64,000 nucleotides of DNA from Rosa chinensis (Eukaryota; Streptophyta; Magnoliopsida; Rosales; Rosaceae): assembly GCF_002994745.2 (NCBI RefSeq), contig NC_037091.1:34102612-34166611 (forward strand). The letters run 5' to 3'. Each line of letters begins with the position of its first letter. Position 1 is the stretch's first letter. The translations under genes and the position numbers were made by a program. The notes under the pieces were generated by a model. It saw nothing but the letters and a program-made list of their open reading frames with translations, did no database searches and was not told the origin of the DNA. Of this stretch, positions 11,156 through 23,599 are shown one piece after another.

Positions 11156-13487
11156 ATTGTTCTTACAAGTTGTAGAGCTAGATAGAGCTAAAGATAAAAT
11201 GAGGAAGACTAGATAGATATTTGGTGAACCTTAATCTTGGATATGAGAAGCTAAAGGGCGTGGATATATTTATAACTGAACAAAAGTGAAGGAATCGGTT
11301 TTCTGGGAGATGAATGTACAGATACTGTTTAATATTGCAATTGGAGAAAAAGAGGGGGAGTATATTTATGACGAAATGAAATTTGGACACGTTATACTAG
11401 CCACAGCTACCATATAGGCTAGTACAGTGTAATGAATAAATTAAAGTTGTCTCATCTCACCCAGGTAGAGAGATACCCAACCGATCGATGAGAGAGAATT
11501 TTATGGTGTCAACCTGGTTCATATCTATGATGGTTGGCAAATGGAACCAAGTTGCTTTCATTCCATATCTAATGCAAACAATTAAGCCCCAATAATATTG
11601 GACACGTACATGAGTGTTTTCCCAACCACAAATAACTAACATCGATCACATGGATAGTATGTTTTTCTGTCGATCAAATATAAGTGTTTCACACGATATC
11701 TAACCATAATAAAAGAGGGAGACATATCCCATCAAACCAAGCTAATAGAAGTTGAACCATAATTTGCTAAAACATCCGCTACTTGATTACCTAGATGAAA
11801 TACATTCTTAAGTTGCACCGCAATTTAAATAAAGAAAAAAAGTCACACTAAAGAGTTTAGAGACGATATTTGTATAACATGGGAAAAACTAGCTAAAAAA
11901 TGTGAATACCTAAAAAAAAATGGTAACATTCAAGAAATCAAACTCTTAATGTAGCCTATTATTATCTCAATTCTCATGTTTTTTTCACAATTTTCAGAGA
12001 ACCCGAAATAATTGGGTACTTGAAAATTTGAGTTAATGACAATATTAGTATAAAATTGGAGATGACCTAGTATCAATAAACAGTGCAAAAGGTGCTACAG
12101 TCGGGGGTTGTCTACAGTACTTGGATGTTTATCATATACTCATTTTACATCTAATTGAACCAAAATTACAATTTAATTAAACAAAATTTACAACATTGAC
12201 AACAAAGTTATCACATTTGTTTTACACATTTATATATAATTGAACTAAGTTACCATATCAACAACAATTTGTTCATAAACTTGTAAAAATATCGTAAGTG
12301 GAGTAATTACCTCTAATAGAACTAAAATTACCCAAAAAATAACTATATTTACCATAATGACAACAAAATTATTGTTATATCTGTAAATGAGTGTATCACA
12401 TACATGCAAGTACTATAGAATTTCTCATACAGTCGTGGCCTTAACTACATTATAGGACCCCAAATTTTTTTCGGTTTAACCAAATTACTATAAATATGTA
12501 AGCTAGCTTTTGCCCATTAAGTTAGGTTGAAGGCTGAAAAAGACGTGCCCAGTAAACTCCAAACTAAATTATTAAGCATGTGATTATGTGAATGGGACAG
12601 TAGTGTGATCAATTGACATACTAAAAAAGAAAGTTTAAATAGTAAGTGAATAAGTATCTCTTTTCTTGCAAATCGCATTTTATCTTTCTTTTTGCACAAG
12701 TGCTTTTACAATGAATATGCGCACAACGCTGAGGTATCAACCCCCATTGAACATCAACCCTCATAGGGAAAAAAATATATCAACCCCAATTGAAAATTAA
12801 AATAATGTGTAAATTGATATTCAGGTTATTTACATCAGTTTATATATGTGATTCTCTGACGTTGTGACCGCAAATGTCAATCATTAAGCGAATAGGGCCA
12901 TAAACATAACAGAGGTTAGTTTTGATGCCAATGCCACTAGAAATGCCTTGCATGACTGCTACAAAATAGGAAAAGAAAAGGAATTCCGTTCACGAATATT
13001 TATGTTACCCTCATTCCACTACATACCTTATATTCTTTTGGTATCTCTTCTAGATCGGATGCCCTAAGCTGGTAATGTTTGTAGGAGATGCATGATACCA
13101 AAGCCATGAGTGAGTTGAAATCAAATTGTGACATGACCTAATGATTAATTATACCACAAAACGCTTTCATCTGAGACTGTCACATATGCTTGCTTACTTA
13201 GTTGCCAAAGGAATATGATGCTTTAACTGACAAACTCATTAGTACCGACCTTAAATTCGTTTCGTTCCCTATGCAGCTGGGTAAAGTTGATATCTGAAAA
13301 ATATATCCGAGTTCTTTTCATATCTAGCTCCCAGAGTAATGTTCATTCAATCACCACGTAATCACGGATTTTATAGCCACCCACCATTAAATTTAATTTC
13401 AAGTATTGAAATTAAAACACTGAGAAATCATTATTCAAATCTTAGTCCTAAATATTAAATCATTTGTGGTCACTTAATCACTGTGTG
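11156..13487. other. AT-rich intergenic DNA
   Basis: This is the upstream region of the transporter gene, apart from the TATA box listed separately. I see no coding region. The part at 12100-12420 is rich in repeated phrases of the type 'AACTAAAATTACC' and 'ACAACAAAATTATT' and may be an old transposon remnant. I could not find its ends. Confidence 0.4.
11267..11274 (-). promoter_or_regulatory. TATA box of the AVT1-like gene
   Basis: The minus strand reads TATAAATA here, about 112 bases upstream of the start codon. That leaves room for a short, pyrimidine-rich leader. Confidence 0.5.
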
Positions 13488-14124
13488 TGTTAGAGAATTT
13501 AATCCCTCTGCCACGCAAGTACTAGAAATAGAGATAGAAAGAGGAAATAACCAAGTCAAGATGACAACAAGATTTAACGAGGTTCGGCCAATTTCCTTGC
13601 CTGCATCCTCGGAGAGTTTCACATTCACTAATGAGAGAATTACACAAGTACAAGATTACACCGCTCAACTTTATGCTCAACCCAAGCCCTTGTATCTAAT
13701 AGGATTACAACTTGTACACCCTCTCTCAACCTAGAAGATCACTCTACCTCAAGAGCTATTCACACTCTTGAACACAACTCACTTTGCTTCTATACACGAA
13801 GACCCTTAGAGTTGCTCTTCTCCTCTCCTTGCTTGCCTCCACACAAGCTTCATCTATTTATACCATTGTTAGAAGTCTCTAGACTCAATTCATCAATGCT
13901 CATACATGAATCAACTACCCATCTCCCACATTAACTCTCTAGGAAGACTAAAAATGTCAAAACATGAATTTAACTATGCGCGCATTTCTTCCCAATGCAT
14001 CAACTTGACCATGCACCAATTTTTCGTACATAAGTTGAAACATTGAATGCACAAACAATTAATACCATGCATTCATGTCATGGAAAATATCTCCACCAAT
14101 GAGGGATAGGCACCAAACCCAACA
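13488..14124 (-). mobile_element. Solo LTR of a Ty1/copia-type element
   Basis: A 637-bp unit with TG...CA ends: TGTTAGAGAATT at the left, CCAAACCCAACA at the right. It reads as an LTR on the minus strand. A TATA box (TATAAATA, minus; 13855-13862) sits near its middle. The flanks GTGTG (13483-13487) and ATGTG (14125-14129) agree at four of five bases, as expected for an old target duplication. No internal domain is next to it, so it is probably a solo LTR left by recombination. The short plus-strand ORF at 13483-13734 has no resemblance to a protein I know. Confidence 0.65.
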
Positions 14125-15355
14125 ATGTGAACACTACTGCTAACTTTTTTTTATAAATGATTAAATGAATATGGACATTTGGGGGATAAAATGGCTGATG
14201 TCACTTCTGCATATTTTGTACTGTATGTGATGTTTAATTAAGTGCATCTAAGATTTAAACATATGTTTAATGCCGTATCAATTAAGGCGGCAAACAAAAT
14301 CAAACAAGTATGAGGAATCATTTGGCTTGCACCAGTGAAATCACTCTCACATAGTCAGATGTCCTCATGCAAGTGATGAGAAGAATCAGAATCGCTGAAA
14401 TTCCATGGTATTTCACTCTTTCCGCAGGTGCCTGGTGCCCTCATGCAAGATGCTCATTACTAGTAAATTCTAGAGACTGCCACATTTATTATGTTTTTTT
14501 TTAAAGGCAAATGGAACTATTTATAAAAACATCGAGATTATAGTCAAAGTATTCCATGGATTAAGGAAAGAATCTATGAGTGCTCGACCTAAAACTTGGG
14601 AATTAATCTTACAAGATAACACCTAATCTTACAAGATAACACCTATTAAGGTCTAGATAGCAGTGCACTTCATTAAAAGCTATAAAGTAAAACTAACAGT
14701 ATTATTTGGACGAGCTACATAAGTCTTGATCATCATCCATTAAGTTAATGGTCACCCTCGTGAACGCACTCAATTGTATGTACTACATCAAATAAATATG
14801 TACCTGGGTAATTAAGTTTGCATAATGAAAGCAAACAAATAAGCCATCCAAGCCCTAAATCGCTTTGTAAACTGAAAAACATAGCAGCTTTGGTGAAAAT
14901 GTGGTGCCACTTGCCACCATCGAAAGTAGACCTCCCAATTGTTGAAAAAGATCCATGGCACTTGTAATCACTCACCCCTGCAGCTACACTAGACCAACAA
15001 CCATTAACTCAATTTCGTTCACGGGCCGATGAGAGTGTGTTACCGCACCTCGGAGCGTTTATGGCAATTTCGTTCGATATCATTTTAATTTTCTGTTGTT
15101 TTTTATTTTTTGGATGAGGATAACAGAAATTTTGGGGTAATCAAAAAGTTAGTTGTAGTGTGTACAAAGTTTTTGGTTGGGTGGTAATAGCCCCATCTTT
15201 GTCTATATGATAACAGCACCACCATTCAAGTCTTGAAAGCAGGGCGGCGCCGCCGCCACTAGATGCAAACTCTAGGTTGCATTATGTTTAGGATCTCTAT
15301 CAATATAAATCAAACACGATTAGAATGTGTGATACCACTATTGTATATATCCTTT
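14125..15355. other. Intergenic DNA left of the copia element
   Basis: No gene is recognised. A 20-bp unit (TAATCTTACAAGATAACACC) occurs twice in tandem around 14605-14643. A GC-rich patch GGCGGCGCCGCCGCC lies at 15243-15257. The minus frame 14745-14975 is open for 76 codons but resembles nothing I know. Confidence 0.4.
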
Positions 15356-15590
15356 TGTTTAAGTAAATTCAGTTTGTGTCTGGCCCAAATTCTAGGATAC
15401 TTGATCTAGTGGTAATAAAGTTTTAATTAGAGATAATCTCGCAGAATCTTAGAGATATCCATTCAATGTACAATTACCTTTCCCAGTACAATTCAGATTC
15501 TATGCATTGTAATCTTCTATATAAAGAGACCCCTATTATCAATGAGAATACACAGCAATTCTCTCTCAAATATCGATTCTCTAAAATACA
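15356..15590 (+). repeat. 5' LTR of the copia element
   Basis: It corresponds to 33156-33389 along its length, with shared blocks such as TTTGGCCCAAA-like, TATATAAA followed by AGRCCC, and CAATTCTCTC. The left boundary is uncertain by a few bases. The right end CTAAAATACA is followed directly by TTATCAGCACGA (15591-15602). This is a likely primer binding site of the kind seen in plant copia elements that pair with an internal part of a tRNA. Confidence 0.75.
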
Positions 15591-16043
15591 TTATCAGCAC
15601 GAAGCCCTAACCCTGAAACCTTAAATTCGTAGCCTTCAAATCCCAGAAACCTCCACCACCCACCTTGAAGCTCTCAACTCCAGAAGTTCAGAACTGACTG
15701 GAAAAATATCGAACCGGCTTCTGGAAGTAACAAAATTCCCTCTGCTCGGTTCAAGTCTTTCCCCTCCGCCTCCAACGGCCATACTCCACCACCACCAGCC
15801 CCTTGATCCCAGATTTCGGGAATCGGAAAAAAAATTCCAGGAACCAGCCTAAAATCATTTGAACCGCCCACCAGAAGCTACTGCACCTTGAATCACCGCC
15901 TGCAGCCTCCACCTTGCTGCTTCTCCCTTTGTTCCAATCAGCCCAGCCCAGAAGAACTGGGCCCAGAAGCAGAAGAGAAGCCCTCGACCCACAAGCAGGA
16001 GAGAAGCCCTCGGCCCATAAGAAGAAAGAAGCCCAAAAGCCCA

Positions 16044-16154
16044 CTGCCACATCAGCCTTGCCACGTCAGCACTGCCACGTTAGCCCTGCCGCGTCAGCAC
16101 TGCCACATCAGCAGCCTGTGCCACATCAGACCATACCAGACCTGCCACGTCAGC
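16044..16154 (+). repeat. Degenerate TGCCACRTCAGC repeats in the copia leader
   Basis: About seven imperfect copies of a 12-bp motif TGCCAC(A/G)TCAGC lie between the primer binding site and gag. Several copies contain the core CCACGTCA, which on the opposite strand is TGACGTGG, a typical plant bZIP-binding core. A regulatory role is only an inference. Confidence 0.6.
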
Positions 16155-16549
16155 TCCAGCGACTTTTTCAGGCCAAATTTTCCGGTGACCTATTTCAAGG
16201 TATTTTTTACTAAAAGTTCCCATTTTTGAGTTTTTATTCATTTTTCTCTTCTTTTTCTCGGGGACTTGCAAACTCCCTTCTTCTACCCCTCCCTTTCTTC
16301 ATCAAAGGGAGACCTAATTAAGCCAAACAATGGGGGTTCGCGCTCACTCCAACCTTAGAGCTTGTAGAGTCCTCCAAACTTAGAGTTTGTTGAGAAGAAA
16401 CGATCGACCACAAACATCATTGTTTTGATCTACTCCAACCCCTTTTAGAATTGAATTTCTTGAAAGCGACTAGGCTCAGAAATTCTATTGTTTTCGTGGT
16501 AGCCTTTTTCGCTCCGAAACTAACCATAATCTTTTGTTGTTTTTCAGGA

Positions 16550-17614
16550 TGAGTAACCTGAACAAATTGAGCTTCGCCCCACTAGAGACAACAGGCACAG
16601 GATACCACAAGTGGGTCCGTGATGTGCACCAGCATCTTAAGGCAGATGGGATCCTGAGTACGATCCAAGAGCCAAGTCAGAACGTGCTTACTCCTTACTC
16701 CTCAACAAGCTGCCACTTTTGAAGCGAATAGAGCTACAAGAGAGGCAAATGAAGCTAGAGCCATTATTCTCATGACAAGGCACATGAATGATGCGCTCCA
16801 GAATAAGTACCTCAATGAGGAAGACCCAAGAAAACTATGGGTAGAACTCGAACAGCGTTTTGGCAACATTCATGACTCCCTGCTTCCTGATTTAGAAGTG
16901 AGATGGCATAGCCTCCGCTTCTGTGATTTCAAGTCTTTACTTGACTACAATTCGGAAGCACTTCATATCAAGTCTTTGATGGAATTTTGTGGGCAGAAAA
17001 GCACTGATACGATGTTGATTGAGAAGACTCTCTCTACCTTCCCCGTCTCTACATTGATGATAGCTAAGAACTATCAGATTGATGTCAATGTCGGACGCAT
17101 CACAAGATTTCATGAGCTTATAGGAGCCATGAACGTAGCTGAAAAGCACGACAACATACTTATGAAGAACTATAACTCTAGACCCGTGGGAGCAAAGCCA
17201 ATTTTGGAGTCTAATTATAGTCGCGCCCCTAAGGGAGGGGACCAGGAGCGAAACCTTAAGAAAATGGATAATTCTGGACGTTCTGGTCCATATTCTCATC
17301 CCAAAGAGGAAGGAAACAGCCAAAATAGGTGTGCACGGAACCGTAGAGGTCAACGTGTGAAGAGAGAGAGAGGCAGAGCCTCCGGCTATGGTGGTGGCGC
17401 CACCAAGGATCATAGCCGTCCCCAACGTGGTCTAGGCGTGCCTCGATCAAGGGAGTCTGACCATGATGATGCTTGTCTTCCGAGTAGAGCATCTGAACAT
17501 TGGGTTAAAGCATGTAATGCACCCCAAAATTTTGCTAACGCATACAAGACGTATCGGGAAGCAAGGAAAACAAATTACATGGAGCAAGAAGATCAAGATG
17601 ACATCTCGCTCTAA
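16550..17614 (+). pseudogene. Gag of the copia element
   Basis: The start ATG at 16550 opens MSNLNKLSFAPLETTGTGYH, the usual beginning of plant copia Gag. A frameshift near 16700 splits the N-terminus from the longer open segment (16772-17614). That segment has the UBN2-type capsid core (RKLWVELEQRFG, WHSLRFCDFKSL) and a basic RGQRVKRERGRA region. The nucleocapsid zinc knuckle is damaged: CLPSRASEHWVKAC has Ser where the second Cys of CX2C is expected. The remainder to the stop is normal in length. Confidence 0.85.
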
Positions 17615-18049
17615 GGGTTGAAGACTTCAAAGGCCAAGATCCAGAGATTGGCGATTTTGATTAAGTCTTTTTATTTTTCAAGAGATGTAATAGGCAATTG
17701 CCATATATTTTTGTAGTAGATGCCAATAGTTTAGTCTTTCTTCAAAGTAAGTGTGATGTCTAGGAAGGTTTTGAGATAAGTGGTACTTAAGTGAGTTTTG
17801 CTCCACCAACATCTCTCTACTCACCTAGTCATATTTATTTTGGAGTTACTAAAAGAAGTTAGCCGACTACCATTATTTTGCATTAGCTAGCATTTTGGAT
17901 TAGATTTTCTTTGGTCAAAGAGACAATGATGTAACTTCGTTGGCTTATGAATAAAATTTCGAGTTCTTTTCATTATGACTCCATTTTAATTTTGAGCATA
18001 TTACTTTGTGACTACGATGGCTGGGCTATCAGTATTAATTCAAGGACAT

Positions 18050-20656
18050 GAAATAGCCCAAGTTCCTCTTGTCAAATGACACCTTGATTACTGTCAAGAA
18101 ACTCTCTACTCTCCTAGAGCAAATCGCACCTATGAATAGCCAACGGATTCCATGCAGAAACGCATGTAGAGAACAAAAATGAGTTCTTTTGCAATACCTC
18201 TAATGATTGCATCTTAGAGAAGTTTATGTGTCTCTTTAGTGGACTCTATGTCACTATTCAAGCTATTAAATCCAATAAAGTTACGAGAGAAGATCTCTTG
18301 GCTTTAGACACATATTGGCTTTGTCACGACAAGATAGGTCATCCTGGTCATGATATGATGATCCGTCTACTAAAGACTTCACATGGACATCCTTTCTTTC
18401 GAGCGAAACGAAGCATGAATCAAAAGTTAATTCCTGGACTAAGTGTCACTGCCAACGCTGTCTCCGGAGCTGCCGCCGTCCACCACCAGCTTAGGGCTGG
18501 CACAGTCCTTATCCATGATGACATGGATGGCATCCATCATGGTGATGGCGCCCTAGGTGATGCTGCAATCACCAACTTTGCTTCAAATAGCGTTTTAGAT
18601 GCTCAGCCCCAACCAAAATCCTCATTGGTTGCTTATAAAGCCCGTTCCTTAAGGAAATTAGGACTGAGACCGTCCTCTGCAAATGATATGAAACTACTCA
18701 TTTTGTTCTTACATAAAATCCATGGGGATTCTGTGGACTAATTCAACCACTTGCGGACGTTTAAATAACTTATGATGTTGGTTAACACGCAAACACGCTA
18801 GTCACATGTTATGCCATTATCCACTTGTAAATACTGCTTATGCTACACTCCTCACACATATCATATGACAACGGGGTCACTCCCTGGATCATCATATTCA
18901 GTCAATTGGATTTGACATTGCTAATGAGTTTACATCGAAGACTTTCGATGGTTATTGCATTGGGAATGATATTGGACATCATATTCTCATGTCCACACCT
19001 AAATGATCTCGCGGAAATGACTACGATGGTAGCCCATATATTGGTAATGAGCACCAATCTCCTTATATTTGCTTGGGTTGATGCAATATCGCATGTAGCT
19101 AAGCTAATTCATCTACGACACACCGCCACTAAATCTCCCTCTGCGTTACAGCTAGTGACTGGGTACCATCTCGTACTTACGCAAATTTGAATGTGCCAAT
19201 TGCGCTGCCACAGCGCACTATGATAGGTCCTTACAGACGAATAGGCAACTCAGTTGGATTTGAGATTCCAACAATCGCCCGCCACTTAATGCCCTTGCAA
19301 GGCGATCTCTTTACCGCATGTCTTACGGATTGTCACTTTGATGAGATAGTCTTCTCGTCGTTAGGGGTTGATAAGAACACGAATTTTCAGTAGGAACGAC
19401 ATGAATTGTCGTGGTCTGTCTCTACTATGTCTCATCTCGATCCCCACTAAAGTGACGAGATCACACATATCTGCTGCAAACATGCCTGCCAGGAAGGATG
19501 TCCCTACAAGAGGACGTAGCACCACCCTACACGGAGGTAGGCATGGCGCCAACGCCATAGAGAGTGGCACTCTGGCATTACAGGCCATGGCCCTAACTAG
19601 GATGATTGAGAAGCTCGTGGGTTCAAAGAATACTTTGGCACAACCCAATCCTTGGATCATCAACACTCAAAATTCGTCTCATGAGTATCTTCCGAATCAT
19701 GGTTATCGTTGGGGGATGCCTCAACGTCAGAACCTATTCCTGAGAATATAGAGCTCTATGAAAATTACACTAGTGTACATGAGACGTGGGATAGAAACTC
19801 CATCTAGGGATGGCAAAAATCCTCAGCGGGGCGGAGCTCCATTGGATACCCGCCCCTAATTGGGGGAGAATTCGAGGACAAATGGGGAATGGGGATGGGG
19901 ATCCCCAATCCCCGCTATCTAAGATTGGCGATGGGGCGGGGATGATATTGTGATCCCCATCCCCAAACCCTCTCCAATATATTATATTTTAATTTATTTT
20001 TTATAATATAAATAATAAATATATACATTTACTACTTTACTTTAATGGTGTTTTGACTTTTGTACTCACTAAATTATGATTTATGAATTTAATCATGTTT
20101 TAAATTTATTTATTGTAGATTTTGATTTTAAAAAAGGCAATAAGAGAAAAAAATATTTTATTTATTAAATTTTTATTGGGGATTTGGGGCGGGTTTGGAG
20201 GCTTAGTCCCCAGTGGGAATGGGGACGGGGAATCCCCAATATATTTTTATTGGGGATTGGGGCGGGGATGGGGGTAGAAAATGAACCCGAAGATGGGGAT
20301 GGTATTGTGATCCCCATCCCCAACCCGCCCCATTGTCATCCCTAACTCCATCATAATTGATGATGTAGTCGCGCATTTCGTTGCGCATGAGTTTGTTGAG
20401 TCCAATGATATGAACAACGCTCCGTTGATGAATAAATGCCAACGTAGAGAAAATTGGCCTAAATGGAAAGATGCGACCCATGTTAAGTTGGATTCTCCAA
20501 CAAAGAGGAAGGTTTTCGAGCCAATGATGTCAACACCTCCTAACATAAAACCTGTTGACTAATGGGTCTTTGTTAGAAAGCGTAATGAGAAAAAGATATA
20601 GTAATCTCACCTTATGGTGCAAGGCTTCTAACAAAACGCCCTAGAATCGACTATTG
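18050..20656 (+). pseudogene. Copia Pol, first part: GAG-pre-integrase, integrase, start of RT
   Basis: The GAG-pre-integrase motif is at 18330-18440 (HDKIGHPGHDMMIRLLKTSH). The integrase core lies around 18900-19200: the phrase ANEFTSKTFDGYCIGND occurs in one frame and SPSALQLVTGYH in another. The capsid-proximal Pol linker follows, with CHFDEIVFSSLGVDKN. After the hAT MITE the frame resumes with INWPKWKD-like, FVRKRNEK and LLTKRPRIDY, which is the start of the reverse transcriptase. Tat element B then interrupts the ORF exactly after this IDY. Multiple frameshifts and stops are present. Confidence 0.82.
19805..20344. mobile_element. hAT-type MITE inserted in copia pol
   Basis: A 540-bp unit with terminal inverted repeats TAGGGATGGCAA (left) and its near complement TTGTCATCCCTA (right). 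It is flanked by a perfect 8-bp duplication ACTCCATC (19797-19804 and 20345-20352), the length used by hAT transposases. The ends are rich in GGGGATGGGGATCCCC-like strings that fold back on each other; the middle is AT-rich. There is no transposase. When it is removed, the copia frame joins cleanly (WDRNS then IIIDD). Confidence 0.92.
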
Positions 20657-21169
20657 TACTTACATAGGCATTTGCAAACATAATTAGTTATAATGAGCCA
20701 CGCTCATGCTACCTCCAGTGGTACCGACTCCCGCCAAATGAGTGACCTATCGGAACCCAGCCAAGCAAGCTACCGCCTGAGCCCCTGCTTACCCCCAGAT
20801 CACCGCTGACGCGCTGCCACGCGCCGCGGCAAGACAGCATTAGAAGCTCCAGAAGTTGGGGACTAAAGCATATCAGTCCCACATCGAAAATATGAAGAAG
20901 ATCAGCTCACTCCTCACCTATAAAAGGTTCTCTCTTCTCTCCTAATTAATTATGCATTTACTACTCACCTACTGTTACTTTGTCAACATAAGTACATTGA
21001 CTAACTTAGGCATCGGAGAGGAGAAGACCGCCCAACTTGGTCTCCCTCTGACGCCCTCTGTATTTTACTTGACAGGTAGCAGAAGCTCTGAGAACATCAC
21101 AAGTAGTGGTCCGCCTATTGGATTAGCATTAACCTAGGTTCAGCTACCGCTGAACTTTAGACATTAACA
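20657..21169 (+). repeat. 5' LTR of Tat element B
   Basis: Begins TGTACTTACATAGG and ends GACATTAACA. The TATA box CTATAAAAGG is at 20918-20927. The 3' partner is 31774-32288. Confidence 0.95.
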
Positions 21170-21190
21170 TTGGCGCCATCTGCGGGAATC
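21170..21190 (+). promoter_or_regulatory. Primer binding site of Tat element B
   Basis: TTGGCGCCATCTGCGGGAAT directly follows the LTR. It differs from copy A at two positions (A for G, C for T), both transitions. Confidence 0.8.
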
Positions 21191-21222
21191 CTTGAACAAA
21201 AGGCCACCCCACCACATCCACC

Positions 21223-23119
21223 ATGACTAACGGTAGCGGGGGAAACGCTGAAAAATTAGCAGATCAATCCGCCAACCCCCACCCCAACGATCAACGTTAA
21301 TCCAGCGATTAACGTTAACCGTGCATTATTCAACACACCGATCAACCCCGGTGTGGAACCCCAGGTTACTCCCCAGGTCCCGTCAACCCAAACTACGGTG
21401 GAGGCTCAGCCTAGCGGCAACCACCCACCGGTGCAGGACCTTGCCGCTATGTATGAGCTGGCACTGGCGGACCTTCACAAAGCAAATAGAGAGTGCGAGC
21501 AGGAGCGCAGAGAAAAGGCCGAGGCCCAAAAGTAGGTGGCCATGCTGATGTCAAGATTTGATGAGCTGAAGAAGGCGCTGGAAGCAAACGCCAACCCAGC
21601 ACAAAGCAAGCAATCGCGGAGCACCAGGCGCAGTCAGCCCAACACCGGCCGATTGGTACTCGGACCAATCATACAAATGCAGGTACCGCTGAACCCACCA
21701 GAGCTATTCGGGATGGGCCCACCTCCCCCGCCCAAGCTAATGCTGGAGCAAGAGGCGGAGTCACAACCACACACCAACCGCTCGGCGATCAGGGCTAGAA
21801 CTGAGGGAAATCCACCTGCCCATGGGTGGGAGCTGGCCCAGAGGAACCTCCAAGAGGGGCCCACCGGTGACGCAACCTCCCTAATCCTGGAAAAGATGCA
21901 ACAACTAGAGCAAAGTCTAATCCGGGCTGAGGCAGGCGCCCCAGCACCAATACCAAATCCACTCTTTGCGTCCAGGCCAAGACCATTCACCACCAGGATC
22001 CTGCATGCCATCCGCCCAGCTAGCGCACCCAAAGACGCCAAAGAAATCACATTACATCGGCATGACTGACGCCTTTGTCCATATGGACACCTTCAAGAAA
22101 GTCACCAATAACAAGGGGTTCGATGACGCCACCCTCTGCCACTTGTTCAGCGAAACGCTGGATAGTGAGGCGATGAGTTGGTTCTTTGAGTGCCCGCCGG
22201 GGTCCATGGACTCATTCCATGCACTGTCAAATGCTTTCCTCTCTCGGTTCATCCTATTGGCTGCCGGACACCACAACACAACTAAACTATTCAACCTCAG
22301 GCAGGGGGCGGAAGAAACATTGAATGTCACTAGATGGCGAGCGACAACGTCCTAGTGCCGGGATCTTGATAAGACAATGGCGTTGGCAGCTTTCAAGCAA
22401 GGACTCCTCAAGGGGCCATTTCTCTATCATCTCAATTACAACCATCCAAACGCCGCGTATGACCATGTCATGAGCGAGGCTGTGATCCATGCACAGGCAG
22501 AGTTCATCACATATGGAGAAACCCCACCTTCTCTGCCGACACCAGCAAAGTCCACTCAGCCTTCATCTAGTCATCAGGAAACCGCTACAAGGCTCCTGCC
22601 ACGCAGCAAACTGATCAGAAGAAAAAGTGGCAACAGGGCAACTACCAGAGTAAGAGGCAGAATGACTAACACTACAATAAGGGCAACCGGTCATCACATG
22701 GGGATAACCGTAATAAACAAGCGGAGTCCTCCCAGTGGTACGCAGTGTTTACAGTCCTCACGGCCTCATATGAGGAAATATACGACCAGTGCAAGGACCA
22801 GATTTCGCCACCACCACCACGAAAGTACCCAAGGGTGGGTAAACCCAGAAACACCGGCAAGTGGTGTAAATACCACGAGGACAGCGGGCACAATACCAAT
22901 AACTGCAATGCTCTCAAAACAGCTATTGAGACCTTGTACCGAGATGTTAAAATGGAACAATTCAAGGTACGCCAACCACCACCCGTGATCCCCAACATTG
23001 AGCCCATGGGCCGCATCAACACCATTGACGGTGGTGCCCTAATCACCAACATGTCTCACAGAGCGAAAAAACACTATGCACGTGCTAACCACCCCAATGA
23101 GGTGTGCAATATCCGCTAA
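21223..23119 (+). pseudogene. Gag of Tat element B
   Basis: The ATG at 21223 opens MTNGSGGNAEK, matching copy A. A frameshift near 21290 and a TAG at 21533-21535 (CAG in copy A) break the N-terminal coiled-coil part. The capsid-like core lies at 22060-22350 (MDTFKKVTNNKGFDDATLCH, WFFECPPGSMDSFHALSNAF), then LKGPFLYHLNYNHPNA. The nucleocapsid-like region ends with a variant zinc knuckle WCKYHEDSGHNTNNC near 22860-22905 in a different frame. The protein would coat the element's RNA in the cytoplasm. Confidence 0.87.
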
Positions 23120-23231
23120 GCTCCCAAAATCTGGTTGAGAGCCCATTACCTTTTCAGAGGAGGGGGAGCGCGGAGTACATCTACCTCACGACGATCCATT
23201 TTTAATCGACACTATACTCGATATATGGTCA

Positions 23232-23567
23232 GTGGGAAGGGTCCTTGTTGACAGCGGGTCCGCTGTAAATGTCATCTTCAATGGCTGCTACAACAAACTT
23301 CAGCGGAATAGAAAACTACTACAGGATCATAAGCCATTGCTCAGCTTCTCCGGTGACGTCACACAGCCATTGGGTTCTGATTACATGCGACTAGTTATCG
23401 GCGCTAGTCCATGCACGGCGGAAATGCATATAGAGTTCATCATTGTGGACTGCTTCAGTTCGTATAATGCCATCATTGGTCGACCGACACTCAACAAGCT
23501 CAAGTGCATCATCGCCGGATACATGCTCCTCAGGAAGTTCCCTACCCCAACGGGTCAGGCTGCATGA
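23232..23567 (+). pseudogene. Aspartic protease of Tat element B
   Basis: The active-site motif DSGSAVNVIF is at residues 7-16 of the open segment. It is followed by QPLGSDYMRLVIGASPC and the flap-to-helix motif YNAIIGRPTLNKL. The segment itself is intact, but it is separated from gag and RT by frame breaks. Confidence 0.85.
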
Positions 23568-23599
23568 ATGGAGGTCAACAGTTTGCACGTGAGTGTCAT

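Noticed and set aside
13483..13734. Plus-strand ORF of 83 codons
   Set aside because: It lies within the solo LTR on the strand opposite to its TATA box and matches nothing I know.
15674..16271. Several overlapping ORFs in both directions, Pro/Ala/His- or Trp/Gly-rich
   Set aside because: They read through the copia leader and its TGCCACGTCAGC repeats; none has a domain.
20203..20546. Minus-strand frames rich in Gly, Pro and Asp-free repeats
   Set aside because: They read the GGGGATGGGGAT ends of the hAT MITE and the copia linker; low complexity, not a gene.
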